A program made the translations under genes and the position numbers. This document shows positions 1 to 5,900 of a stretch of DNA of 7,300 nt, one piece after another. The stretch's first letter is position 1. Each line of letters starts with the position of its first letter. Source of the stretch: Pseudomonadota bacterium (lineage in GTDB: Bacteria; Desulfobacterota; Syntrophia; Syntrophales; JADFWA01); the NCBI GenBank assembly GCA_030596145.1, contig JAUVKS010000087.1:1-7300 (forward strand), given 5' to 3'. The notes under the pieces were generated by a model. It had not been told where the DNA came from, did not search any database, and saw nothing but the letters and a program-made list of their open reading frames with translations.

Positions 1-233
1 CTGTTCATGTAAGTTTCCAGAGAAGCGATCCTGTCTTTCACCATGGCATCGGAGGAGAGATATGCCACCAGCTCTTCCCGTTCAGTGGCCCTGGGAAAAT
101 CGTCAAGAGTTGCCGGTTCCAGCTCTTCCTGAAAAACTCCCGCTGCCCCCATTTCTGTCATAAAATTTGACAGGGGATCAACCAGTTCAGGGGGTGATGA
201 TAATGTGATTTTTATCCACTTTTCTCCCGGCAT
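1..233 (-). CDS. prmA: Ribosomal protein L11 methyltransferase, N-terminal part (cut by window edge)
   Basis: Read on the minus strand, an ATG at 233-231 opens a frame of 77 codons without a stop that runs off the left edge. The product begins MPGEKWIKITLSSPPELVD and continues through NFMTEMGAAGVFQEE. The pattern W-I-x-I followed by about 20 residues and then a G-A-x-G-V segment fits the N-terminal substrate-recognition domain of PrmA, the cytoplasmic enzyme that methylates ribosomal protein L11 with S-adenosylmethionine. The methyltransferase domain with the SAM-binding motifs lies outside the window, so the call rests on the N-terminal domain only. The start is supported by AGGAGG seven bases upstream. 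The gene is transcribed divergently from the heme cluster and has no obvious functional link to it. Another N-terminal domain of similar shape cannot be excluded. Confidence 0.72.
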   Translation of the reverse strand, partial: MPGEKWIKITLSSPPELVDPLSNFMTEMGAAGVFQEELEPATLDDFPRATEREELVAYLSSDAMVKDRIASLETYMN

Positions 234-239
234 TTTGCC

Positions 240-245
240 TCCTCC
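240..245 (-). promoter_or_regulatory. Ribosome binding site of prmA
   Basis: The minus strand reads GGAGGAGGCAAAATG, giving an AGGAGG Shine-Dalgarno sequence with a six-base spacer to the ATG. It is the strongest ribosome binding site in the window and fixes the prmA start. Confidence 0.8.
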
Positions 246-251
246 AACATG

Positions 252-280
252 ATTATGTAATAAGGATTTAAATCTGTTAA
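252..280 (-). promoter_or_regulatory. Candidate sigma-70 promoter for prmA
   Basis: On the minus strand TTAACA (plus 275-280) and CATAAT (plus 252-257) are separated by exactly 17 bases; each matches the sigma-70 consensus at five of six positions. Transcription would start around position 245, inside or just at the Shine-Dalgarno sequence, leaving a leader of about 12 nucleotides. That is unusually short, so either the leader is truly minimal or the match is fortuitous in an AT-rich spacer. Confidence 0.45.
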
Positions 281-321
281 CTTTAGTTCACTTCAGGCAC
301 TTCAGACTTTAGGCACTTTTT
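280..321. repeat. Degenerate short tandem repeat (ACTTYAG units) in the divergent spacer
   Basis: Five successive units begin with ACTT: ACTTTAGTTC (280-289), ACTTCAGGC (290-298), ACTTCAG (299-305), ACTTTAGGC (306-314) and ACTTTTT (315-321). Unit lengths are 7 to 10 bp. The array touches the -35 region of the prmA promoter candidate and that of the forward candidate, so it could influence transcription both ways, but it may simply be slippage-derived filler. Similar 7-bp-period arrays with other unit sequences occur at later junctions in the window. Confidence 0.6.
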
Positions 322-347
322 AAACATATCCTCTTTTTGATTATATT
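319..347 (+). promoter_or_regulatory. Weak candidate promoter for the heme cluster
   Basis: TTTAAA (319-324) and TATATT (342-347) are separated by 17 bases and would start transcription near position 354, about 40 bases before the preferred ATG at 393. The -10 box matches five of six consensus bases, the -35 box only four. The location in the divergent spacer upstream of the first cluster gene is right, but the AT-rich context makes chance matches likely. Confidence 0.28.
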
Positions 348-392
348 TCAAGCGGCTTGAATTTTCATAGTCTTCGTGGTAGCGTCTGTCAC

Positions 393-1049
393 ATGAAATA
401 CTATCCGATATGTCTTGATATTTCAAACAGAAGGTGTGCTGTCATTGGCGGCGGGGATGTTGCTGAAAGAAAGGTAACAAGGCTTCTTGAGTATGAGGCC
501 AACGTGGTAGTCGTGGGAAAAACTCTTACACGAAAATTGGAGGCGCTGAAAAACAAGGGGGAGATAGACCACATCGCCTCCGATTATCGGAAAGAATATG
601 TCAAGAATGCTTCCCTGGTAATAGGGGCAACCGACAGTGATAATGTAAATGAAAGAATATACAGGGATGCAAGGAAGAGGGGGATATTGGTAAATATTGC
701 TGATGATCCTGCCAGATGTGATTTCATCCTACCTTCCCTCTTTCAACAGGGAGACTTGCAGATAGCGATATCGACTGGTGGAATGAGCCCGGCCCTTGCA
801 AAGAGATTAAGGGAGAAAATGGAGGAGAATTACGGCCCCGAATATAAAACCTTTCTTGAGATAATGGGTGCGGTAAGAGAAAAGGTTATTGCCAGGGGGC
901 ATCCACATGAGGAGAACAAGAGATTGTTTGAATCTCTGATAAATTCTGATATTCTTCAATACATCAGGGAAAATGACTGGAAGATGATTAGGAATACCAT
1001 ATTGGATCTGGTTGGTGAAGATGTAGACATTGCAGAATCGGACAGCTAA
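393..1049 (+). CDS. sirC: Precorrin-2 dehydrogenase / sirohydrochlorin ferrochelatase (siroheme synthase N-terminal type)
   Basis: This 218-residue cytoplasmic protein should oxidise precorrin-2 to sirohydrochlorin with NAD+ and, if bifunctional like Met8p or the CysG N-terminal half, insert Fe2+ to give siroheme. The N-terminus MKYYPICLDI runs into a Rossmann nucleotide loop VIGGGDVAERK (residues 17-27). Residues 100-105 (VNIADD) place an aspartate at 104, where CysG has its key aspartate. STGGMSPALAKRLRE (from residue 127) matches the family's S-x-G-x-S-P block. The C-terminal third is the helical domain. A TTG at 357 would add 12 residues, but homologues begin near this ATG and neither start has a visible Shine-Dalgarno sequence. 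It is not fused to CobA, which is encoded separately downstream. Whether it has both activities or only the dehydrogenase (SirC proper) cannot be read from the sequence. It is the first gene of the cluster. Confidence 0.9.
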   Translation: MKYYPICLDISNRRCAVIGGGDVAERKVTRLLEYEANVVVVGKTLTRKLEALKNKGEIDHIASDYRKEYVKNASLVIGATDSDNVNERIYRDARKRGILVNIADDPARCDFILPSLFQQGDLQIAISTGGMSPALAKRLREKMEENYGPEYKTFLEIMGAVREKVIARGHPHEENKRLFESLINSDILQYIRENDWKMIRNTILDLVGEDVDIAESDS

Positions 1050-1060
1050 TCGTCAATTTT

Positions 1061-1095
1061 AAACTTTAAACTTTGAACTTCGAACTCGAAACTAA
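1061..1095. repeat. Five imperfect 7-bp tandem repeats between sirC and ccsA
   Basis: The spacer reads in register as AAACTTT, AAACTTT, GAACTTC, GAACTCG, AAACTAA, with consensus RAACTYN. It occupies most of the 49-bp gap between the sirC stop and the ccsA start and leaves no recognisable Shine-Dalgarno sequence for ccsA. Function unknown; it looks like a slippage-generated heptamer array. Confidence 0.8.
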
Positions 1096-1098
1096 TTA

Positions 1099-1923
1099 AT
1101 GATGGACATTCTATTTTTCAAGATCGCCCTTTGCGCTTATCTTATTAGTACCCTGGGGTACATTGCATCTCTTCTAATAGGAAGAGTTCTGATAGCCAGG
1201 GCTTCCACATGGATACTTTTGGGGGCATTTATCGTACATACGGTTTATTTCCTTTTTCGGGGTATAGAGACTGGCCATAGCCCGTTTATCAATCTCTATG
1301 AATCCCTTTCATTTTTTGCGTGGGCGATCTCAGGTATTTATCTTGCCTTTCAGGTTAAGACAAAGACCAGGGTGCTCGGTGCTTTTGTGTCTCCCGTAGC
1401 TTTCCTGCTCATGATGGCGGCATCCGCCTCAGGCGGATTGGGAGGAGATGTTTCCATGCCGGCAATATTGCAGGGACGCTGGGTGACCATTCATGTGATA
1501 TTGTCCGTTGCAGGCGAAGCCCTCTTTGCCCTTGCCTGCCTGGCCGGTGTTATGTATCTGATTCAGGACGGTTTTATAAAGAGTAAAAAGGTTAGTGGTT
1601 TCAGCAGGCTCCTCCCATCGCTTCGCGATCTGGACAGGATAAATCATATCTGTCTCCTGTGGGGATTTCCCCTTCTAACACTGGGAGTTATTGCCGGGTC
1701 CATCTGGGCACGGACTGTCTGGGGCAGTCACTGGCATTGGGATCCGAAGCAGGTATGGACTCTGATTGCCTGGACATTCTATGCCGTACTGTTGCATCAA
1801 AGACTCGCCATAGGATGGAAGGGGCGGAAAATTGCCTTTTTTTCCATCGTGGCTTTTTTGATTCTCCTTTTTGCCTTTGTTGGTGTGTATATGTTCTTCA
1901 CAACGTCACACAGATTTGTATAA
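1099..1923 (+). CDS. ccsA: CcsA/HemX-family membrane protein (cytochrome c assembly or heme-related)
   Basis: This is a 274-residue polytopic inner-membrane protein with about eight hydrophobic segments (roughly 4-27, 37-53, 66-84, 92-108, 130-155, 185-202, 219-236, 245-268). The diagnostic tryptophan-rich heme-handling motif is WGSHWHWDPKQVW at 208-220. Histidines at 47, 132, 183, 211, 213 and 233 are candidates for heme ligation. The family includes CcsA/CcsB-type cytochrome c synthetase subunits and HemX. HemX of Bacillus is of almost the same length (276 residues), lies beside hemA in hemAXCDBL and affects the amount of glutamyl-tRNA reductase. Here the gene lies directly before hemA and no ResB/CcsB partner is in the window, so a HemX-like role is as plausible as a role in heme delivery for cytochrome c. 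A second ATG at 1102 is possible. No Shine-Dalgarno sequence is seen; the heptamer array precedes the start. Confidence 0.85.
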   Translation: MMDILFFKIALCAYLISTLGYIASLLIGRVLIARASTWILLGAFIVHTVYFLFRGIETGHSPFINLYESLSFFAWAISGIYLAFQVKTKTRVLGAFVSPVAFLLMMAASASGGLGGDVSMPAILQGRWVTIHVILSVAGEALFALACLAGVMYLIQDGFIKSKKVSGFSRLLPSLRDLDRINHICLLWGFPLLTLGVIAGSIWARTVWGSHWHWDPKQVWTLIAWTFYAVLLHQRLAIGWKGRKIAFFSIVAFLILLFAFVGVYMFFTTSHRFV

Positions 1924-1945
1924 GAATGTCTAAAGTTTAAGTAGG

Positions 1946-1963
1946 GCAGGGCTTTGGCCCTGC
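1946..1963 (+). promoter_or_regulatory. Perfect GC-rich hairpin between ccsA and hemA
   Basis: GCAGGGC (1946-1952), a TTTG loop and GCCCTGC (1957-1963) form a perfect 7-bp stem in the 79-bp gap before hemA. The sequence after it (TTCAGCATTTGTG) lacks a U-tract, so it is not a convincing intrinsic terminator. It could act as an mRNA stability or processing element, or as a weak attenuator that lowers expression of hemA and downstream genes; these roles are inference. Confidence 0.5.
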
Positions 1964-2002
1964 TTCAGCATTTGTGTCCTAGTGACTGAATAGTATTTAG
2001 AA

Positions 2003-3271
2003 ATGAACATAATATTGATAGGGATCAATCATAAAACAGCCCCTGTGGAAATAAGGGAGAGGCTTTCCATTGACTGCGAGAATCCTGATAGGTCTCTGAT
2101 AGAGATCGCGGGGATTCCTCAAATAAAGGAAAGCATGTTTCTTTCCACCTGCAACCGGGTGGAGGTGCTGGCGGGTGTGGCGGACGTTGATTCTGCTGTG
2201 GAAAACTTAAAGGCCGTTATCTTTTCTCTTGGCAATCTTTCTTCGGAAGAGATGGAAAAATGCCTTTATGTTTATCATAGCGATGATGCGGTGAGACATC
2301 TTTTCCGTGTGGCATCGAGTATCGATTCCATGGTTATGGGTGAACCACAGATACTGGGACAGGTCAAGGATGCCTATCGTCAGTGTGTGGAACATAACGC
2401 GTCAGGGGTTATATTGAATAAGCTGCTTCACCATGCCTTCAAGGTAGCGAAGAGGGTAAGGACGGAGACCGGTATCGCCAACAATGCGGTGTCAGTAAGC
2501 TTCGCAGCGGTGGAGCTGGCAAAAAAAATACTTGGCAATCTAAAAGGAAAGACCATCCTCCTTGTCGGTGCCGGTGAGATGTCGGAGCTTGCGGCGAAAC
2601 ATTTGATGGGCAGCGGGATCTCCAGGATAATTGTGGCCAACAGAACATATGGACAGGCCGTAAAGCTGGCTGATGACTTTCACGGGATACCCGCGGGATT
2701 TGATAATCTTGAAGATAAACTTCAGGAAGCGGATATCGTAATCAGCTCTACAGGCGCCCCCGGGTACATAATCGAAAAAGCAATGATTGCCTCTGCGCTA
2801 CGCGGGCGTAAGAACAGGTTGATGTTCCTGATTGACATAGCGGTGCCGAGGGATATCGATCCCGAAGCGGGTGCAATCGATAATGTGTATCTCTATAATA
2901 TCGATAACCTCCAGGAAATTGTTGACGAGAACATGAGCAGCCGGATGAAAGAGGCTGAAAAGGCGGAGGTAATTATAGATGAGGAAGTTCTTGAATTTTC
3001 CGGGTGGCTCAAGACACTGAAAACCGTTCCTACCATCGTCTCTCTCAGGGACAAGGTGGATGAGATTATTGAGGGGGAACTTGGGAGGTCGGCCTCATGG
3101 ATGAATAATCTGGGCGAAGAAGAGAAGGAAAATGTAAAAATCTTGATCTCTTCCGTGACAAATAAGATACTTCATGATCCTATAACAGGTCTCAAGGAGG
3201 AAAGTCAAAATGATGGTGCCGCTCCATACATAGCGGCTATCAAAAGATTGTTCAGGTTGGATGATGACTGA
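2003..3271 (+). CDS. hemA: Glutamyl-tRNA reductase
   Basis: HemA commits glutamate to tetrapyrrole synthesis by reducing the glutamyl group of Glu-tRNA(Glu) with NADPH to glutamate-1-semialdehyde in the cytoplasm. The 422-residue length is normal. The start MNIILIGINHKTAPVEIRER is the canonical N-terminus. The catalytic cysteine is Cys50 in LSTCNRVE (47-54), and His99 in RHLFRV matches the conserved active-site histidine; both numbers equal those of E. coli HemA, which supports the chosen ATG. SSIDSMVMGEPQILGQVK (105-122) is the family signature. The NADPH domain begins near residue 170 and has VGAGEMSE at 188-195. The helical dimerisation domain follows from about 315. The upstream region lacks a clear Shine-Dalgarno sequence. 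The 3' end overlaps hemC, indicating translational coupling. It needs HemL (not in the window) to complete 5-aminolevulinate synthesis. Confidence 0.97.
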   Translation: MNIILIGINHKTAPVEIRERLSIDCENPDRSLIEIAGIPQIKESMFLSTCNRVEVLAGVADVDSAVENLKAVIFSLGNLSSEEMEKCLYVYHSDDAVRHLFRVASSIDSMVMGEPQILGQVKDAYRQCVEHNASGVILNKLLHHAFKVAKRVRTETGIANNAVSVSFAAVELAKKILGNLKGKTILLVGAGEMSELAAKHLMGSGISRIIVANRTYGQAVKLADDFHGIPAGFDNLEDKLQEADIVISSTGAPGYIIEKAMIASALRGRKNRLMFLIDIAVPRDIDPEAGAIDNVYLYNIDNLQEIVDENMSSRMKEAEKAEVIIDEEVLEFSGWLKTLKTVPTIVSLRDKVDEIIEGELGRSASWMNNLGEEEKENVKILISSVTNKILHDPITGLKEESQNDGAAPYIAAIKRLFRLDDD

Positions 3272-4190
3272 AAAAATACTAAAAATAGGAACACGGGGAA
3301 GTGATCTTGCGCTGAAACAGGCACACTGGGTGGCGGACAGGTTAAAGGAAAAAAACCCCGGTATGATCACGGAAATCACTGTCATCAAGACAAGGGGTGA
3401 CATAATGCAGGACATTTCCCTTGCCACAATCGGCGGCAAGGGTGTTTTCGTCAAGGAGATAGAAGATGCACTCCTGAGAGGTGATATTGATATTGCGGTG
3501 CACAGTATGAAGGATGTCCCCGTGGAACTTCCGGAGAAGCTTGAGATAGGGATCATAACCGAAAGAGAGGATGTTAGAGATGTCCTGGTATCGAGGGAAA
3601 ACAGGAAGATAGAAGGCCTGCAAAAAGGGGCCCGGATAGGCACCGGCTCTCTGAGAAGGGCGTTGCAACTACGGAATCTGATGCCTGATATAGAGATCGT
3701 TCCCATCCGGGGCAATCTGGATACGAGGATAAAAAAGATAAAAACAGATAATCTTGATGGTGTAGTGGTTGCGGCGGCGGGGATGAAACGTATGGGATGG
3801 GGGAAAAGAATATCTCAGTTTATAGCTGTGGAGGTAATGATGCCCTCTCCGGGACAGGGTGCACTCGGCATAGAGTTGCGGAAGGATGATGAAGAGATGA
3901 AAGATATTGTCTCCTTTCTTAATCACAGTTCGTCTTCGATTGAGATTATGGCTGAGAGGACTTTTTTGAAGGAACTGGGGGGGGGATGCCAGGTACCGAT
4001 AGCGGCCTACGGGAAAAAGCGAGGGGATGAGTTAGCTTTAAGAGGCCTTGTGGGGAGTCTTGACGGCAGGATCATTGTATCGGATGAGGTCAGGGGGAAC
4101 AGTAAAGATTGGGAGGAGTTGGGGAAGAAGCTGGCCGAAAATATAGAGTCAAGAGGTGGCCGGGAGATACTGGAAGAGATATACGAATAA
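3261..4190 (+). CDS. hemC: Hydroxymethylbilane synthase (porphobilinogen deaminase)
   Basis: HemC condenses four porphobilinogen molecules into hydroxymethylbilane on a covalent dipyrromethane cofactor. The protein has 309 residues, typical for the family. Visible landmarks are IGTRGSDLALKQAHWV at the N-terminus, the active-site loop HSMKDVPVELP (81-91) with catalytic Asp85, GTGSLRRALQL and RGNLDTRI for substrate binding, PSPGQGALGIE, and GGGCQVPIAAYG with the cofactor-bearing Cys243. Starting at the second ATG (3264) gives Asp84 and Cys242, exactly the E. coli numbering, so that start is slightly favoured, although both overlap the hemA stop (by 11 or 8 bp) and imply translational coupling. 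The codons just before the cofactor cysteine contain nine consecutive G (3977-3985); the frame is intact as given. Confidence 0.97.
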   Translation: MMTEKILKIGTRGSDLALKQAHWVADRLKEKNPGMITEITVIKTRGDIMQDISLATIGGKGVFVKEIEDALLRGDIDIAVHSMKDVPVELPEKLEIGIITEREDVRDVLVSRENRKIEGLQKGARIGTGSLRRALQLRNLMPDIEIVPIRGNLDTRIKKIKTDNLDGVVVAAAGMKRMGWGKRISQFIAVEVMMPSPGQGALGIELRKDDEEMKDIVSFLNHSSSSIEIMAERTFLKELGGGCQVPIAAYGKKRGDELALRGLVGSLDGRIIVSDEVRGNSKDWEELGKKLAENIESRGGREILEEIYE

Positions 4191-4197
4191 CGAATAA
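4184..4197. repeat. Perfect 7-bp duplication over the hemC stop codon
   Basis: CGAATAA occurs twice in direct succession (4184-4190 and 4191-4197); the first copy contains the hemC stop codon TAA and the second repeats it out to the spacer. A related CGAATGG follows at 4211-4217 across the cobA-hemD start. It is short, but it matches the 7-bp period of the other junction repeats. Confidence 0.55.
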
Positions 4198-4213
4198 GCG
4201 GGTTATAATACGA

Positions 4214-5728
4214 ATGGGTGGCATGGGCAAAGTATATATCATTGGTGCCGGTCCGGGGGATCCGGGGCTGATAACGGTTCGGGCGGTGGAGTGCCTCCAA
4301 AAATCCGATGTTGTTGTGTATGACTATCTCGTAAATCAGGATACTCTCGGGCTTGCAGGGAAAGATGCTCGTTTGATCTACGTGGGCAAAAAGGGTGGAG
4401 ACCATACAGTATCTCAGGAAATACTGAATCAAATCCTCGTAAAAGAGGCATGCGATGGAAATATTGTTTCCAGACTCAAGGGTGGCGATCCATTCATCTT
4501 CGGAAGGGGGGGAGAGGAGGCAGAGGTCCTTTCCGAGGCAGGGATACCCTTTGAGATAATCCCCGGCGTTACTTCGGCCATAGCTGTTCCCGCCTATGCC
4601 GGCATACCGTTGACACACCGGGGATTTACGTCTTCAGTTACCTTTGTAACGGGCCATGAAGACCCGACGAAGGGCGGAAGCAGTATCGATTGGGAAAACA
4701 TATCCGTCGTCGGGACAGTAGTATTTTTGATGGGAGTCAAGAACCTGACGCATATTGTGACCAACCTGATAAAGAACGGAAGAGATCCGGGTACGGCCGC
4801 CGCCCTGATCAGATGGGGGACAACTGCCGATCAGGAAACACTGACAGGGACACTGGGGAATATAGCAGAAATGGCGGAGGAGAAGAATTTTTCACCCCCG
4901 GCGATATTTGTCGTAGGGGATGTTGTCAGACTGAGAGATGATCTCAACTGGTTTGAGAGAAAACCCCTCTTCGGCAAGGGTGTTGTGATTACAAGGCCGG
5001 ATGAGCAGTCCGGAGAATTAAGGGCACTTCTGAATGGAAATGGAGCCCGGCCCATCTCGTTTCCCACCATCAGGATTGTTCCTCCCAACAGTTTTGATGA
5101 CCTGGATAAGGCGATAGGGAATCTAAATAAATACAACTGGATTGTATTTACCAGTGTAAACGGGGTAAAGTTTTTCTTCAAGCGCCTTGGTGATTTGAAG
5201 AAGGACGTAAGAGATCTCAAAGGGATCAGAATATGTGCCATTGGATCTGCTACGGCCGGAGCCGTGGAAAAGCTGGGAATTCGCGTCGATATCATTCCCG
5301 ATGATTATATAGCTGAAGCTGTCTTGGAAAAATTTAGGGGACAGGAAATCGGTGGCAGGAACATTCTCCTGCCGAGGGCGGAAATTGCCAGAGACGTCAT
5401 TCCCGAGGGCCTTTCAAAGCTGGGTGCAAATGTAGACGTTGTTATTGCTTACCGAACGGTTAATTCGAGGAGAGATAAGAAAAAGCTTTATGAATTGATA
5501 GATCAGGGCAAGGTGGACGTTATTACCTTTACAAGTCCATCCACAGTGATTAACTTCCTAAATATTATGGAAGATGATATGCATCTTCCGGAACATATAA
5601 AGATAGCCTGCATAGGGCCCGTGACGGCCGCTGCTGCAGAAAAACTCGGTCTCAAGGTCGATATTGTGTCGAAGAATTACACCGTTTCGGGACTTGTGGA
5701 GGCGATAGCGGTGCAAATTAAGATTTAA
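4214..5728 (+). CDS. cobA-hemD: Fused uroporphyrinogen-III C-methyltransferase / uroporphyrinogen-III synthase
   Basis: This 504-residue cytoplasmic fusion carries two consecutive enzymes. Residues about 5-245 are the SAM-dependent methyltransferase (CobA/SUMT) that makes precorrin-2 from uroporphyrinogen III: GAGPGDPG at 11-18, VYDYLVN near 35-41, KGGDPFIFGRGGEE around 89-102, and GIPLTHRG at 130-137, followed by VTFVTGHEDP. From about 253 (FGKGVVITRP) to the end is HemD, which cyclises hydroxymethylbilane with inversion of ring D; WIVFTSVNGVKFF, CAIGSATAGAVEKLG, LLPRAEIARD and VITFTSPSTV are typical HemD segments. The frame stays open upstream to 4109 inside hemC, but that extension lacks similarity. 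Starts at 4214 or 4223 (MGKVYIIGAGPG) are both plausible; ribosome binding sites are weak. The gene begins 23 bp after hemC. The fusion links making uroporphyrinogen III to its immediate methylation, fitting a siroheme-centred pathway. Confidence 0.95.
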   Translation: MGGMGKVYIIGAGPGDPGLITVRAVECLQKSDVVVYDYLVNQDTLGLAGKDARLIYVGKKGGDHTVSQEILNQILVKEACDGNIVSRLKGGDPFIFGRGGEEAEVLSEAGIPFEIIPGVTSAIAVPAYAGIPLTHRGFTSSVTFVTGHEDPTKGGSSIDWENISVVGTVVFLMGVKNLTHIVTNLIKNGRDPGTAAALIRWGTTADQETLTGTLGNIAEMAEEKNFSPPAIFVVGDVVRLRDDLNWFERKPLFGKGVVITRPDEQSGELRALLNGNGARPISFPTIRIVPPNSFDDLDKAIGNLNKYNWIVFTSVNGVKFFFKRLGDLKKDVRDLKGIRICAIGSATAGAVEKLGIRVDIIPDDYIAEAVLEKFRGQEIGGRNILLPRAEIARDVIPEGLSKLGANVDVVIAYRTVNSRRDKKKLYELIDQGKVDVITFTSPSTVINFLNIMEDDMHLPEHIKIACIGPVTAAAAEKLGLKVDIVSKNYTVSGLVEAIAVQIKI

Positions 5729-5730
5729 GA

Positions 5731-5900
5731 ATGACGGTTTCGTAAAAAGCAATAATTGCGTTCTTTTGTCATTCCCGTGAAAACGGGAATCTGTCTGTCG
5801 CGAAATGATTCTTTGTTAGATTTCCAATCAAGTTGGGAATGACATTGTTCCACTTATGAATATAGGTTGATGTCACGACTTTTTACGAAAAAACCATCAT
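5731..5900. mobile_element. Palindromic MITE-like element with terminal inverted repeats
   Basis: The left end ATGACGGTTTCGTAAAAAGC (5731-5750) is matched by the reverse complement of 5878-5900, which reads ATGATGGTTT, then three extra T, then CGTAAAAAGT. Apart from one transition and the 3-bp indel, the first 19 positions agree. Between the ends lie further inverted repeats and no open reading frame of note. The size of about 170 bp, the lack of coding capacity and the nested palindromes fit a miniature inverted-repeat transposable element or a dispersed palindromic repeat. It starts 2 bp after the cobA-hemD stop and ends 20 bp before ahbC. No clear target-site duplication is visible. Copy number elsewhere in the genome cannot be judged here. 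If transcribed it would fold strongly and could alter expression of ahbC and hemB. Confidence 0.68.
5767..5844. repeat. Nested inverted repeats inside the MITE-like element
   Basis: ATTCCCGT (5771-5778), a GAAA loop and ACGGGAAT (5783-5790) make a perfect 8-bp stem closed by a GNRA-type tetraloop. In addition TGTCATTCCC (5767-5776) is the exact reverse complement of GGGAATGACA (5835-5844), and TTCCAA/TTGGGAA around 5822-5839 form a smaller hairpin with a bulge. Two alternative foldings therefore compete for the same left arm. The stem is not followed by a T-run on either strand, which speaks against an intrinsic terminator. Confidence 0.75.

Noticed and set aside
357..392. TTG start adding 12 residues to the sirC-like protein
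   Set aside because: No Shine-Dalgarno sequence, and homologues begin at the MKYYPI segment encoded from 393.
1659..1940. Overlapping plus-strand frame of 93 codons inside ccsA
   Set aside because: It lies within the strongly supported membrane protein, and its cysteine-rich translation resembles nothing known.
3095..3715. Minus-strand open frame of 206 codons opposite hemA/hemC
   Set aside because: It lies opposite two well-supported genes, has a serine-rich, low-complexity product with no family resemblance, and no ribosome binding site pattern of its own.
4204..4209. Perfect TATAAT between hemC and cobA-hemD
   Set aside because: No acceptable -35 box at 16-18 bp, no extended -10 TG, and transcription would begin at the start codon; chance in an AT-rich junction is more likely.
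4109..4213. N-terminal extension of the cobA-hemD frame into hemC
   Set aside because: The 35 extra residues are encoded within the hemC C-terminus, do not resemble methyltransferase N-termini, and the family normally begins next to the GAGPGDPG loop.
4007..4618. Minus-strand open frame of 203 codons opposite hemC and cobA-hemD
   Set aside because: It is a shadow of the coding strand, spans a gene junction, and its product shows no recognisable domain.
5771..5790. Hairpin after cobA-hemD as a rho-independent terminator
   Set aside because: The stem is good, but neither strand has a T-run after it, and it is part of a larger palindromic element.
5771..5790. CRISPR repeat or riboswitch interpretation of the palindromic spacer
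   Set aside because: There is no regularly spaced repeat series, and the terminal inverted repeats explain the structure better than a known riboswitch core.
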